Shown piece after piece: positions 8,807 through 17,857 of a stretch of DNA of 64,000 nucleotides. Positions within the stretch are counted from its first letter, which is position 1. Each line of letters begins with the position of its first letter. Made by a program: the position numbers and the translations under genes. The stretch is taken from NCBI RefSeq assembly GCF_026278245.1, contig NZ_CP111079.1, positions 374,501-438,500 on the forward strand, given 5' to 3'. This DNA comes from Pontibacter kalidii. GTDB lineage: Bacteria > Bacteroidota > Bacteroidia > Cytophagales > Hymenobacteraceae. Under the pieces are notes generated by a model that worked only from the letters and a program-made list of their open reading frames with translations, did no database searches and was not told the DNA's origin.

Positions 8807-10153
8807 ATGAAGATCCATAAAAGATATATTTCTGCTTTGGTGGCAATGCTCTTCGCAGTGCCGGTAATGGCGCAGGTGCCAGCCCCGGCGCCTAAGCAAA
8901 GCAAACCAATGCTGCTGAAGGGAGCAACCCTGCACATTGGCAACGGACAGGTAGTGGAGAACGCCGCCGTAGGCTTCGATAACGGGAAAATTACGTATGC
9001 CGGCCCGCAGAGCGGCGCAAACCTGAGTGGCTACGAAGTAGTGGACGTAACAGGCCAGCACATTTACCCGGGCCTGATCCAGCCAAACGCTACGCTTGGC
9101 CTCAACGAGGTGGAGAGCGTGAAGGCAACCATCGACTGGCGTGAGATTGGCGAGATGAACCCGAACGTGCGCTCCGTGATCGCTTACAATACCGACTCAG
9201 ACATTATCCCGACGGTGCGCGCCAACGGCGTGCTGATGACGCAGCTGACGCCGATCGGCGGTACGATTTCCGGTACTTCCTCTATTGTGCAGCTGGATGC
9301 CTGGAACTGGGAGGATGCCATTGTGAAAGCGGACGAAGGGCTGCACCTGAACTGGCCCTACATGCTGGTGGAAACAGGTAACAAGGAGGTCGATGAGCGC
9401 CTGAAGCGTATGGCCGAGGGCCGTGAGAAAACGATCCTGGAACTGGAGAAGCTGTTCCGCGATGCGGCCGTGTATACCTCTGGAAAGCACGACAACCAGA
9501 ATCTGAAACTGGCCGCTATGACCGGTTTATTCGATGGGTCCCGTAAGCTCTACCTCCACGCTAACTACGGCAAGGAAATTATCGAAGGCGTTAACTTTGC
9601 AAAGAAACACGGCGTGAAAGAGATTGTGGTGGTGGGCGCCCGCGATGCCATAGCTGTGGCCGATTTCCTGAAAGCCAATAACATTGCCGTGATTTACTCT
9701 GGCGTACATGCCCTGCCTTCCAGAGCGGAGGAGGATGTGGACATGCCCTACAAAACACCGTATTTGCTGCACAAGGCGGGTATCCCGTTCGCACTGGACT
9801 ATAATCTGAGCATCCACGGCACCCGCAACCTGCCGTTTATTGCCGGTACAGCCGCTGCCTACGGCCTGGATAAGGAGCAGGCGCTGGCGGCGGTAACGCT
9901 CAACACGGCTAAGATCCTGGGTATAGAAAAGCAGGCCGGGTCTGTGGAGGTAGGCAAGGACGCCACGCTGGTGGTTTCCTCAGGCGATTTGCTGGACATG
10001 CGCACCAACAACGTGACGTACGCCTTTATCCAGGGCCGCCAGGTGGACCTGAACGACAAGCAGAAATACCTCTACGAGAAGTTTGAGAACAAGTATAAAA
10101 ACCAGCAGCAGCAAGTGCCGACTACGGCTACCTCGTCGGCTGCAGGTAAGTAA
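8807..10153 (+). CDS. Exported amidohydrolase-like protein, metal site degenerate
   Basis: 448 residues with a signal peptide ending near VMAQVPA. The fold signatures of the amidohydrolase family are present: an N-terminal beta-sandwich segment, HIYPGLIQPNATLGL, and a C-terminal GSVEVGKDATLVVSSGD. The HxH that normally follows IYPGLID is missing (QPNATLG), and no replacement set of histidines is evident, so catalysis of the usual kind is doubtful. The gene follows the tandem amidohydrolase in the same direction after a hairpin, and a strong terminator follows it. A noncatalytic partner of the upstream enzyme is a reasonable inference, not shown by sequence. Confidence 0.85.
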   Translation: MKIHKRYISALVAMLFAVPVMAQVPAPAPKQSKPMLLKGATLHIGNGQVVENAAVGFDNGKITYAGPQSGANLSGYEVVDVTGQHIYPGLIQPNATLGLNEVESVKATIDWREIGEMNPNVRSVIAYNTDSDIIPTVRANGVLMTQLTPIGGTISGTSSIVQLDAWNWEDAIVKADEGLHLNWPYMLVETGNKEVDERLKRMAEGREKTILELEKLFRDAAVYTSGKHDNQNLKLAAMTGLFDGSRKLYLHANYGKEIIEGVNFAKKHGVKEIVVVGARDAIAVADFLKANNIAVIYSGVHALPSRAEEDVDMPYKTPYLLHKAGIPFALDYNLSIHGTRNLPFIAGTAAAYGLDKEQALAAVTLNTAKILGIEKQAGSVEVGKDATLVVSSGDLLDMRTNNVTYAFIQGRQVDLNDKQKYLYEKFENKYKNQQQQVPTTATSSAAGK

Positions 10154-10173
10154 TTTATACTTGCTGTTAAAGT

Positions 10174-10211
10174 AAAGCCGGGCTGCCACACGTTGGCAGC
10201 CCGGCTTTTTT
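10174..10211. terminator. Strong bidirectional terminator
   Basis: Perfect 15-bp stem AAAGCCGGGCTGCCA with a 5-nt loop and T-runs on both strands. It serves the amidohydrolase gene on + and lies 5 bp beyond the stop of the phosphoesterase gene on -. Confidence 0.92.
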
Positions 10212-10215
10212 ATGG

Positions 10216-11262
10216 CTATCTACTGGAAACAGGAATTGGAGTCTTCTCAAACGTAAGTTTTTGCTCCAGCAGCACCTTGTGCTCCACGCCCCGTATCTGC
10301 ATAGTCACTTTTGTCTCCGCTTCTCCCCAGTCAATGGTGAGCAAACCGAAGTTGAGCGCCCCTACTTGCTGGCCGATCCGGTGGCGGTTGCCGTGCCTGC
10401 TGGGCTCCCGGTGGTGGGTCATGCCGCTGGAGGTGATCTCGTAAACCGGCTGCGCGTAACCTGCCAGCTCAATCTTAGCCAGCTCGCCCACATGCCGGTC
10501 GCCGGAGAGCAGGATAGGGTTAGCAGGATGCGTGGTTTCCAAGAGCCGCAGCAGGCGCTTGCGGGCGTTTGGGTAAGCCGACCAGCTGGTGTAGGCGTAG
10601 CCCGTCGGAAGTACCTGCATGCCGCTGGCGATGAGGTGAATCTGAGCGTCGGAGTTGGTTAGTTCGCGCTCCAGCCACTGCCACTGCGCCTCTCCCAAAA
10701 GATCGCCGCCGTAGTTGGGCAGGTACAGGCCAAACAGCTCATTGAACGGGTCGCGGTGATAACGGCCGTCCAGCAACAATACTTTTATTTTCTGTTCGCC
10801 CTCGCCATATGTATAGCTGCGGTAAATACCCTCCTGTTTTCGCACGGGATCATCGGCAGGCACGCCCATAAAATCAAGGAACAGTTGCTGGCTTTCCGCC
10901 TTTTTGGGGTAGTTGCCGTCTGCGTCGTTATAGCCGTAGTCATGATCGTCCCAGGTGCCGGTGATAGCGGCAGTTTTTTGTAGTGCCTGATAGCCGGGGT
11001 GCTGCAGCAGGCGGTTGTACTTGTTGGCCAGGGTATCCATGTTTTCCGTATCAGCATAGATGTTATCGCCCAGCCAAATCCACAGGTCGGGGTCTGTGGC
11101 TACAATGGAGGGCCACAGCGGCTGCGGCTCGTCCTGGTTGTTGCAGGAGCCGAAGGCAATAGTGGTTTGCCTGTTCTGGGCCTTTAGGTTATCTATTGAA
11201 AACAGGCACAGGGCTAGGATAATCAGCGCCATGTTCCTGATAGTACATTTCTTTGCAAGCAT
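10216..11262 (-). CDS. PhoD-like metallophosphoesterase
   Basis: Exported alkaline phosphatase D-type phosphoesterase, about 348 residues. The start chosen (MLAKKCTIRN) gives a basic n-region before the hydrophobic stretch MALIILALCLFSI and a cleavage site near LKAQ; the ATG at 11232 is an alternative. PhoD-family metal-binding motifs are visible: AFGSCNNQ, WIWLGDNIYADT, GTWDDHDYGYNDAD, and LLSGDRHVGE near the C-terminus. Together these form the two-metal site, with DDHDYG the most diagnostic. Probable role is hydrolysis of phosphodi/monoesters in the periplasm; the substrate is unknown. It is transcribed alone and converges on the amidohydrolase genes. Confidence 0.9.
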   Translation of the reverse strand: MLAKKCTIRNMALIILALCLFSIDNLKAQNRQTTIAFGSCNNQDEPQPLWPSIVATDPDLWIWLGDNIYADTENMDTLANKYNRLLQHPGYQALQKTAAITGTWDDHDYGYNDADGNYPKKAESQQLFLDFMGVPADDPVRKQEGIYRSYTYGEGEQKIKVLLLDGRYHRDPFNELFGLYLPNYGGDLLGEAQWQWLERELTNSDAQIHLIASGMQVLPTGYAYTSWSAYPNARKRLLRLLETTHPANPILLSGDRHVGELAKIELAGYAQPVYEITSSGMTHHREPSRHGNRHRIGQQVGALNFGLLTIDWGEAETKVTMQIRGVEHKVLLEQKLTFEKTPIPVSSR

Positions 11263-11486
11263 ACTTCCTACTACACCTGCTCTTGCACATATGTTCCGGC
11301 AGGCCAAAAGAAAACCCTATGCTGAGGGGCAGGGCTTTCTGCTGAGTATACGGTTGGTACTAACTGGCCGTAGTCTGGGGTATGGCTCGGAGGCGACCAG
11401 AAGCATGTTGAGTCCGGCAAAAGAAAACGTATAGAGCTGAGGTGCGTTTATAGGGTAGTATACATGTAAAATAAACTGACTTTACT

Positions 11487-12341
11487 ATGGAAAGAAACGA
11501 CAGAGAGTATCAGCGAGATTACGAAAATAGATCCGACCGTAACGAGGCCTTTGACAATTACAGAGACCGCTACAGCAACCGCCATGGCAACTACTATGGC
11601 ATGCGCGATGAGAACGCCGAGTACCGCAACGTGCGCAGCGCTAACCCAGATCCTAACTTCGGCTACCGCAGCGGCGGGCCGGTGGGCGGCTACGGCGCCA
11701 GCAGCTACCGTGGCGTAACGGAACAGCGCGGCAGCGATTATCACTATGGCGACCCTAACCCCTACATGGGGAACCGCCGCAACGAGCAAAGCGGCGGCTA
11801 TGAGCGACAAAGAGGCACAGGCTGGGGTGCTGAGGATAACTACGGCACCTATGGCACCGCCAGGGGCACAAATTACAGTGCCGGCTCCGGTAGCCACGAC
11901 AGCGACCGTTACCGACGCCAGGACAACAGCTACCGTAGCGGTGGCCAGGGCCGCCGCTATGAGGACTTTAACCGCGATGAGAAGATGTACAGGGGCCGCT
12001 CTGACCGCGGCTATAACATGCTGGGCATAGATGCCTACTACGACCGCGGCGAGCACCGCGAAAGGCGCTCCGATAACGATTACCGCGGCGGCCAGCAGCG
12101 CAACTACTACGACCGCGATTACGATAGCGACGACATGCGCTATCGTGGTGAGATCAGCAACTCCGGCCAACGCGATAACTATGCCACCGGCCTTTATGCT
12201 AGCAACCGCTCTTACGTGAGCGACAACGACGACTACAGCCAGCGCAGCAGCCGCTACCGCCGCCCCGGCGAAACATCCGGTCCGGATTACCGCGCAAACT
12301 CCGGCGCAAGCAGCTACGGCATGGAATCTCCGAGAGGGTAG
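11487..12341 (+). CDS. Low-complexity Arg/Tyr/Asp/Gly-rich protein of unknown function
   Basis: 284 residues with no hydrophobic segment and no signal peptide. Composition is dominated by R, Y, D, G, S and N in repeated forms such as DNYRDRYSN, SDRGYNMLG, NYYDRDYD and RQDNSYRSGGQGRRYEDF. Such composition predicts intrinsic disorder and is reminiscent of RGG/YG-rich nucleic-acid-binding proteins, but no domain is recognised. The coding strand is supported by its own terminator just downstream and by an upstream AT-rich gap. The long opposite-strand frame (Val/Ala-rich) is an artefact of the repetitive codons. Confidence 0.8.
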   Translation: MERNDREYQRDYENRSDRNEAFDNYRDRYSNRHGNYYGMRDENAEYRNVRSANPDPNFGYRSGGPVGGYGASSYRGVTEQRGSDYHYGDPNPYMGNRRNEQSGGYERQRGTGWGAEDNYGTYGTARGTNYSAGSGSHDSDRYRRQDNSYRSGGQGRRYEDFNRDEKMYRGRSDRGYNMLGIDAYYDRGEHRERRSDNDYRGGQQRNYYDRDYDSDDMRYRGEISNSGQRDNYATGLYASNRSYVSDNDDYSQRSSRYRRPGETSGPDYRANSGASSYGMESPRG

Positions 12342-12365
12342 GATAGCCTGGCAGGTTTGAACTAC

Positions 12366-12394
12366 AAAGCCCGCGGCTAAGCTGCGGGCTTTTT
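12366..12394 (+). terminator. Intrinsic terminator
   Basis: Stem AAAGCCCGC / GCGGGCTTT with a short loop and TTTTT tail, 25 bp after the low-complexity gene. Confidence 0.88.
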
Positions 12395-12479
12395 CAGTGC
12401 CATACTTTAGGGCAACTGCTGCGTAGTATAAACATTGCTGCCAGGAAAGGCGGTTATACTCTTGTGATAAATTTACCAG

Positions 12480-12965
12480 ATGATGAAAAGAATGACACGT
12501 ATACTTCCGGTGCTAGGGCTACTGCTTTTGCTGGCCGGCGCCTGCACCAGGCAGCCTACGAACCGGACAGCCCAAACGGATAGTGTTTTGGATGCCTACT
12601 GGACGCTGCTCTCGCTGGAGGGGCAGGACGTGCAGCGGCCGCAGGACACCCGAACGGCCTTTATCCGCTTTGAGGAGGGCAAAACCCGGGTACATGGGTT
12701 TACCGGGTGCAATAGGTTTTTTGGCAGGTATGAGCTTAACGGTGAAAACCTGGCGCTATCCGGCCTCGGCTCCTCGCGCATGGCCTGCCCCGACATGGAC
12801 CAGGAAAACCAGCTGATGGATATACTCAGCCGCGTGGATAGCTACCGGATCTCCGGTGAGGTGCTTACGCTCTATGCCAACGGAACCGCCGTAGCCACCT
12901 TTATGGCCGGCACCGAAGAGAGCATTGACAACGACGCCGAGCAAGGAGGCATCATCAAATACTGA
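12480..12965 (+). CDS. META-domain lipoprotein (HslJ-like)
   Basis: 161 residues. The N-terminal signal ends in LLAGAC, a lipobox with Cys22 as the lipidation site, so it is expected to be membrane-anchored. The rest matches the META domain of HslJ-type heat-shock/stress proteins: an opening W-T-L-L-S-L strand, then GFTGCNRFFGRYEL and SRMACPDM, which are the two most conserved blocks. The role is unknown; some family members are linked to stress or novobiocin resistance in enterobacteria. It is monocistronic and converges with the HTH gene on the opposite strand. Confidence 0.88.
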   Translation: MMKRMTRILPVLGLLLLLAGACTRQPTNRTAQTDSVLDAYWTLLSLEGQDVQRPQDTRTAFIRFEEGKTRVHGFTGCNRFFGRYELNGENLALSGLGSSRMACPDMDQENQLMDILSRVDSYRISGEVLTLYANGTAVATFMAGTEESIDNDAEQGGIIKY

Positions 12966-13010
12966 TCCGGGGGCGGGGGAGCCCCTCGGGCGCTGGGAAT
13001 TGGCGCAGGG

Positions 13011-13418
13011 CTATGCCTGCGTCTTCAGCAGCAGCTCGTTGAATTTCTCCAGCAGGTTAATGTACTTGCGCTGCAGGTTCACCAGTTCCTGCTCGCAGTC
13101 GCGGAGGTTGCTGGGCTTATATACTTCCTGCGGATCGCTGTCGAAGGGCAGGAGCAGGCTGGTGCTCATTTGCGGCTGCGGCTTTGGGGCCTCTTTTTTC
13201 ACAGTTTTACCCAGGTGTGGGAAGTCCTGTGAAAAATCGTGGTGGATCACCTCGCCCAGCTTCAAAATAAAACTGTACGGAATGCTCGACTCCTTGAATT
13301 TATTGTAAAGTGTTTTGCGGCTGATGCTCATTTTCTCGGCCACCACGCCTATTGCCACGCCGCTCGCCTTGATGGCATCGCGTATTACCTCGCCTCTGTG
13401 TGTGTTTGTCTTAACCAT
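13011..13418 (-). CDS. Small HTH DNA-binding protein with C-terminal coiled coil
   Basis: 135 residues from the ATG at 13418. The open frame extends further upstream, but the extra 41 residues (CGSVKFVHIHISYILITYFCKE) do not look like part of it. Residues 1-65 form a helix-turn-helix of the Cro/C1 or Fis-like type: RGEVIRDAIKASG, then VVAEKMSISRKTLYNKFKES. The tail LRDCEQELVNLQRKYINLLEKFNELLL has heptad character and predicts a coiled coil, suggesting a dimer. Likely a transcriptional regulator; targets are unknown. It is the only gene on its strand here. Confidence 0.8.
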   Translation of the reverse strand: MVKTNTHRGEVIRDAIKASGVAIGVVAEKMSISRKTLYNKFKESSIPYSFILKLGEVIHHDFSQDFPHLGKTVKKEAPKPQPQMSTSLLLPFDSDPQEVYKPSNLRDCEQELVNLQRKYINLLEKFNELLLKTQA

Positions 13419-14192
13419 CGCTACTGTCCGTTGCCTGTTTGTGTAAGCGTCTTGTTCTTTACAAAAATAGGTAATCAATATGTACGAAATGTGAATGTGG
13501 ACAAATTTTACACTGCCGCAGTGGCGGCCCGTGGGTAGCAACTGTAAAAAGGACTGAAAGGCAGTGGCTTATACTTTTTCGGGAGATCGCCAGCCCACAC
13601 TTTATCTACATTTTCATACTTTATCCACAGCCCATAATGGCTGCAGACGTGGCTGTATGTGGCAAAAGGAGGTTACTATTGTTTCTTAAGCCGCTGCCGC
13701 TCCTGGTAACGGAAGTATACCGTGATAAGGCTCAGCAGGAGGAGGAAAGCGAGCAGAGATGGATATCCCCTGGCCTTCCATATAAAATCATACTTGTAAA
13801 CTCAGCTACCGCACCGCACAGTTTAAAGCTGGTAATCAGTGGCTTTGGTAGGTGCACTTCACTGGCTGCGGGCGTGCGGCAAGGGGGCAGAAGTGTGTAA
13901 AACCTGTTTCTGATGTCCGTTGGCAGGCGCGGTAAAGTATAAAGGCGCTTATACAAGGTGTGTGGACCGGCGAGAGGGAATCCTGCAGCAGCGCCTCAGC
14001 AGGCTTTGGCCGCGCACATATAGCTGTTCAGAAGCTGTAAAGTATGTATAGCCGGTTCTTGAGCAACGGCAGTAGCGTGTATTCGCAAAGCGGGGTTGCA
14101 CGTGAAGCCGCAAAGTATGATCTTAAACAAAAATACCGCAGAAGTATAAACCTGTACCAGCGGTTGCGTATGCAACACTAAAATCATCAACG
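13419..14192. other. Intergenic region without a credible gene
   Basis: About 770 bp rich in AAGTATA/TATACTT words. On the minus strand at about 13680-13805 there is a 41-codon frame encoding a plausible membrane tail (LLAFLLLLSLITVYFRYQER, ending RLKKQ), but it lacks a start codon and is closed upstream by TGA, so at most it is a gene remnant. Open frames at 13637-13900 (+) and 13732-13956 (-) show no recognisable protein character. Confidence 0.5.
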
Positions 14193-15716
14193 ATGCAACA
14201 AAGCACAGTTATCGGCGTGGATATCGGCACCACCAGCACCAAAAGCGTAGCCTTTGGGATGGGCGGCGAGGTACTGTACCAGCGGGTGGAGGAGTACCCG
14301 ATCATCAGCCAGGAGCCGGGGCAGGCAGAGCAGGAGCCGGAGCAGGTGCTGCAGGCGGTGCTCGCGACCCTCAGCGGCGTGGCAGAGTGGCTGGGGCAGC
14401 AGGAGTATAAGATAGAGGGGGTGAGCTTCAGTAGCGCCATGCACAGCCTGATCGTAATGGATGCCGCCGGTAAGCCGTTGACCCGCTGCCTCATCTGGGC
14501 CGACTCCCGCAGCCATACGTATGCCGACGAGATCAAGAGCAGCACCGTGGGCCATAAGATCTACCTGCAGACCGGTACGCCGGTGCATCCCATGTCGCCG
14601 CTCGTGAAGCTGTGCTGGCTGCGCGCGGAGCAGCCGGAGCTGTTTGAGCAGGCGGCCAAGTTCATCGGCATTAAAGAGTATGTGCTTTTCCGGCTTTTCG
14701 GAGCGTATAAAGTTGATTACTCTGTGGCCTCGGCCATGGGGTTGTTCCATATCTTTGAGTTTAACTGGCACGAGGATGCCCTGCAGGTGGCGGGCATACA
14801 TCCGGAGCAACTTCCGGAGCCGGTGCCGCCCACCTATACTTTCAGGGGCCTTCAGGAAGCGGATGCCGCAGCGCTTCACCTCCCGGCCGACACGCCTTTC
14901 GTAATTGGAGCCAGCGATGGCACACTGGCCAATCTGGCCTCGCATGCGGTGCGGCCCGGGGAGGCGGTGGTGACCATTGGCACCAGCGGTGCGGTGCGCA
15001 TGATGGCCAGCCAGCCCGCCACCGACCTGAAAGAGCGCGTGTTCAGCTTCATCCTAAACGAGGACCATTTTGTGCTGGGCGGGGCGGTGAACAATGGCGG
15101 GGTGGCGCTGCGTTGGTTCCGGGATACGTTCTACGCCGCCGAAACCGTTGAAGCCAGCCTGAAGGACCAGGACATCTATGAACTGCTGAACGAGGTGGCG
15201 GAAAGTATAAAGCCGGGCGCGGAAGGGCTGCTCTTCCTGCCTTACCTGCTCGGTGAGCGGGCCCCTATCTGGGATGGTTCAGCGCGGGCCTGTTTTATCG
15301 GGGCTGGGTATAACCACAAGCGGGCGCACTTTCTGAGGGCGGTGATGGAAGGCGTGATCTACAGCGTGAACAGCGTGGTGCAGGCGCTGGAGCAGGTGGT
15401 CGGGCCAATTGCATCGATTTACGCCAATGGTGGTTTCTGCTTCTCCGAGTTGTGGGTGCAGATGCTGGCCGACGTGACCGGCAAGAAAGTGCAGCTGACC
15501 GAGACCCGTGAGGGCTCCGCCTTTGGGGCAGCCATCATGGGCATGTACGCCCTTAAACTGATTCCCTCGCTCGAAACTGCGGAAAGTATGATCCGGGTGA
15601 GCCGCACCTTTGAGCCTGACGAGAAAAACCACCAAACCTATGCCAAGAGCTACGCCGTTTTCGAATCGCTGTACCCGAAGCTGAAGGATAGTTTTGAGCA
15701 GCTGGGCAAGGTGTGA
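14193..15716 (+). CDS. gntK: Gluconokinase (FGGY family)
   Basis: 507 residues, full length for FGGY carbohydrate kinases. It would phosphorylate gluconate to 6-phosphogluconate with ATP in the cytoplasm. Seen: the N-terminal phosphate-binding loop VDIGTTSTKSVAF (9-21), SFSSAMHSL (78-86), typical of gluconate kinases rather than xylulokinases, IWADSRS, the catalytic-region segment GASDGTLANL, and the C-terminal ATPase motif ANGGFCFSELWVQMLADV. No gluconate permease or dehydrogenase lies beside it, so assignment within FGGY rests on sequence alone; xylulokinase is the main alternative. Confidence 0.85.
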   Translation: MQQSTVIGVDIGTTSTKSVAFGMGGEVLYQRVEEYPIISQEPGQAEQEPEQVLQAVLATLSGVAEWLGQQEYKIEGVSFSSAMHSLIVMDAAGKPLTRCLIWADSRSHTYADEIKSSTVGHKIYLQTGTPVHPMSPLVKLCWLRAEQPELFEQAAKFIGIKEYVLFRLFGAYKVDYSVASAMGLFHIFEFNWHEDALQVAGIHPEQLPEPVPPTYTFRGLQEADAAALHLPADTPFVIGASDGTLANLASHAVRPGEAVVTIGTSGAVRMMASQPATDLKERVFSFILNEDHFVLGGAVNNGGVALRWFRDTFYAAETVEASLKDQDIYELLNEVAESIKPGAEGLLFLPYLLGERAPIWDGSARACFIGAGYNHKRAHFLRAVMEGVIYSVNSVVQALEQVVGPIASIYANGGFCFSELWVQMLADVTGKKVQLTETREGSAFGAAIMGMYALKLIPSLETAESMIRVSRTFEPDEKNHQTYAKSYAVFESLYPKLKDSFEQLGKV

Positions 15717-15990
15717 TCTACCGGTGGAAACAGTGAGACCCACCTAAAATAAAAGAAGGAACTCCGTCTCCAGAGTCCCTTGCTTTTATTAATCTATTTT
15801 CAACTTTTAGCCATACTCTTTAACGGGGCCGGGTATGCAAGGTTACGGTTAGGTGAAAAATTTCACACAATTTTTTTGTGTTGATGAGCTGCTAAAGTAT
15901 AAAACCTTGGTTTCTGATGCACTAACGCACTTTTCTAGCCTTGAAACAGGTAGGAAAAATGTGCAAGATTTTTTTCGTCTTCCATCAAGG

Positions 15991-16665
15991 CTATAGCGTG
16001 AACTGTACGCCAAGGCTGACATGAAACGTGTTCATAGCCTGGCGGTGCCGGAAAAGATGGCCTTGGGTGTTGGGAACGGTAAACACAGGTTTGGTGTGCA
16101 GCATGCCGGCCTCCACCGTGACCAGGAAAGGGTGCGCGTTGTAACCGATGCCGCTGCCCCAACCCAGCGCGAGGGCCGTGGCCCTGTCGGCGGGCATCAC
16201 GATGTCACCGTAAACGGTTTGCACCTGCCAGGAGGCGCTGCGGTTAAAGGAGGCGCCCATGGAGCCTTTCAGGTATGCTTCCAGCACCCCCTCCACCGGG
16301 AACCGTAGGTATACATCGGCCAGGGTAAACACAGAGCGCCAGGCTTCGGAGCTTTTGCCAGTTACCAGTTCATCGTCCGGGGCAGCGAAGGCATCGAGAT
16401 CGTAGCGGTTGTGGCGGTAGCTCACCGAAGTCCCGGCGGCCAGGTGCCTGCCGAGGTTGTAGCGGTAGCTGGCCGTCAGCAGCAACCCGTCGCGGGCAAA
16501 GGCCGGGTACGCATCGTCAAAACCACCCTTGCCAAAGCTACCGCTTACAGGAGCGATCCCCAACTGCAGGCCCAGCACATGCTTTGGCGCAGGCTCTGCC
16601 TCTGTTTGTGCAGCGGCAGGTAAGGTGCAGAGCAGCAGGAGTACATAAAGTATAAATCGCTTCAT
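15991..16665 (-). CDS. Outer-membrane beta-barrel-type exported protein
   Basis: 224 residues. Signal peptide MKRFILYVLLLLCTLPAAAQ. The mature part alternates aromatic/hydrophobic and polar residues in strands such as LLLTASYRYNLGRHLAAGTSV, VLEAYLKGSMGASF and FHVSLGVQFTL, ending in an aromatic-leucine strand as expected for a small outer-membrane barrel. No specific family is recognised. It is followed on the same strand only by intergenic sequence. It is preceded, 13 bp away, by an acetyltransferase gene and a lipoprotein gene in the same direction, so the three could form one transcript. Confidence 0.75.
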   Translation of the reverse strand: MKRFILYVLLLLCTLPAAAQTEAEPAPKHVLGLQLGIAPVSGSFGKGGFDDAYPAFARDGLLLTASYRYNLGRHLAAGTSVSYRHNRYDLDAFAAPDDELVTGKSSEAWRSVFTLADVYLRFPVEGVLEAYLKGSMGASFNRSASWQVQTVYGDIVMPADRATALALGWGSGIGYNAHPFLVTVEAGMLHTKPVFTVPNTQGHLFRHRQAMNTFHVSLGVQFTL

Positions 16666-16678
16666 CGGGAAGTATAGG

Positions 16679-16960
16679 TTACTGCAGCAGGTCCTGGTGC
16701 TCGGGGTGCCGCGCGATGTGTTTCTTCACGGCCGGGCAGGAGGCGATTACTTTCAGGTGGTGCTGGCGGGCGTACTCCAGGGCCGCGTTGATCAGTTCCT
16801 GCGCCAGCCCGGTGCCGCGGTAAGCCTCGGGCACGTACGTATGCGTCAGGTCCAGCACACCTTCTTCCGGCCTGGCGTAGGCTATCTCCGCCTCCTCGTC
16901 CTGCCCTAGCTTGGCGGTAAACTGCTGGTACTTCTCTTCGTGTAAGATCTCGTATTTCAT
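16679..16960 (-). CDS. Small GNAT-fold acetyltransferase (YjdJ/NATD1-like)
   Basis: 93 residues, the usual size of the minimal Gcn5-related subfamily. The acetyl-CoA site region reads VPEAYRGTGLAQELINAALEYAR, with the RGTGLA loop binding the cofactor pyrophosphate, followed by the conserved CPAVKKHIARHPE tail with its characteristic cysteine. It lies 3 bp downstream of the lipoprotein gene and 13 bp upstream of the barrel protein on the same strand. Substrate unknown. Confidence 0.87.
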   Translation of the reverse strand: MKYEILHEEKYQQFTAKLGQDEEAEIAYARPEEGVLDLTHTYVPEAYRGTGLAQELINAALEYARQHHLKVIASCPAVKKHIARHPEHQDLLQ

Positions 16961-16963
16961 ACT

Positions 16964-17665
16964 TTAAAATTGTAAGGTATAGCGCCGCCTTTCACCCGAC
17001 TGCAGCGTCAGCACGTCCTTTTTTGTCATTCCGGCCCCTGGCTTTAAAATATAAACTACCACGGGTATGTCAGCAGGCACTTGTACCTGCCCCCTCAGAT
17101 ATCCCCCGCGGCCATCGTAAGCATAGGTGCAGCTGTCGGAGTCGGTGGTCCTTAGTTTATACTTTACCAAGGCCTGGTAGCGCTCCTGTGGCTGTTCAGG
17201 TTCCTGGATGTCGGTAATAAACTCTAACAAGGCCGAGGGAGCGATGGTATAGTTCTGGATGATGGTAGTGTCGCGGGAGATGTCACGAGAGTACCACAGG
17301 CTGTTGTCTGTACAGCCCAGGTAGGTATCCAGTTCCTTGCTAGCCTCAATCTGAAAGTAGCCTTTCTCCAGTTCGCTGTCGCGGAGCAGGAAGCGCAACT
17401 CGTAAGTTCCATTCATATCGGTGATGGTAGCGGCTTTTTCGGTGGTGTAGGCTGGCTGCAGGTAGCCGTCGTTATGCCACTTGATGCGCATGATGGTGCT
17501 GGCAACCGGTTGCCCGTTCTGGTCGGTTATCCGGCCCTTAATAACAGTGCAGGAGCCGGGGCAGTACTTGCTGATATAGTCGTACTTGTGGAGGTCGCAG
17601 GCGGTGAGACAGCAGCTTAAAAGCAGCAGGGCAAAGTATAGCGGGAGCTTCGTGCATGTTTTCAT
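16964..17665 (-). CDS. Lipoprotein with carboxypeptidase-regulatory-like domain
   Basis: 233 residues. Signal peptide with lipobox CCLTAC (Cys at about 23). Residues 40-120 resemble a carboxypeptidase regulatory-like beta-sandwich: VIKGRITDQNGQPVASTIMRI, then ITDMNGTYELRFLL. This domain is common in Bacteroidota surface and periplasmic proteins. The remaining part is unassigned. The stop lies 3 bp before the acetyltransferase start. Function unknown. Confidence 0.8.
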   Translation of the reverse strand: MKTCTKLPLYFALLLLSCCLTACDLHKYDYISKYCPGSCTVIKGRITDQNGQPVASTIMRIKWHNDGYLQPAYTTEKAATITDMNGTYELRFLLRDSELEKGYFQIEASKELDTYLGCTDNSLWYSRDISRDTTIIQNYTIAPSALLEFITDIQEPEQPQERYQALVKYKLRTTDSDSCTYAYDGRGGYLRGQVQVPADIPVVVYILKPGAGMTKKDVLTLQSGERRRYTLQF

Positions 17666-17826
17666 GGAGTGGTGCCCGTAGGATTTATTTACAATATATA
17701 AATTTTATAATGTTTCCTTCCATAGTTTATGTAAAATAACGTGCAGCAACAAAGGCGGCTGTGCCTTTCCGAGACGACCCATCGGGCAGAAGTATGGTTG
17801 CAGGTGGCAAGTATAAAACCATTCCC

Positions 17827-17834
17827 GTACCTTT
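17827..17834 (+). promoter_or_regulatory. Candidate -7 promoter box (TACCTTTG)
   Basis: Matches the Bacteroidota primary-sigma -7 consensus TAnnTTTG and lies 24 bp before the chosen start of the pseudouridine synthase. No clear -33 box is seen. It argues against an upstream start for that gene. Confidence 0.4.
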
Positions 17835-17857
17835 GCAGCCGGATAAAATATTACCCT

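Noticed and set aside
11448..12170. 240-codon Val/Ala-rich frame antisense to the low-complexity gene
   Set aside because: Composition is the mirror of repeated CGC/TAC/GAC codons; no start context or terminator on that strand. The + frame has its own terminator.
13637..13956. Short overlapping frames on both strands in the gap before gluconokinase
   Set aside because: No recognisable family, unsuitable starts; a hydrophobic tail visible on the minus strand lacks a start codon and is closed by a stop.
14187..14945. 252-codon minus-strand frame
   Set aside because: Antisense to gluconokinase, which has intact FGGY motifs throughout.
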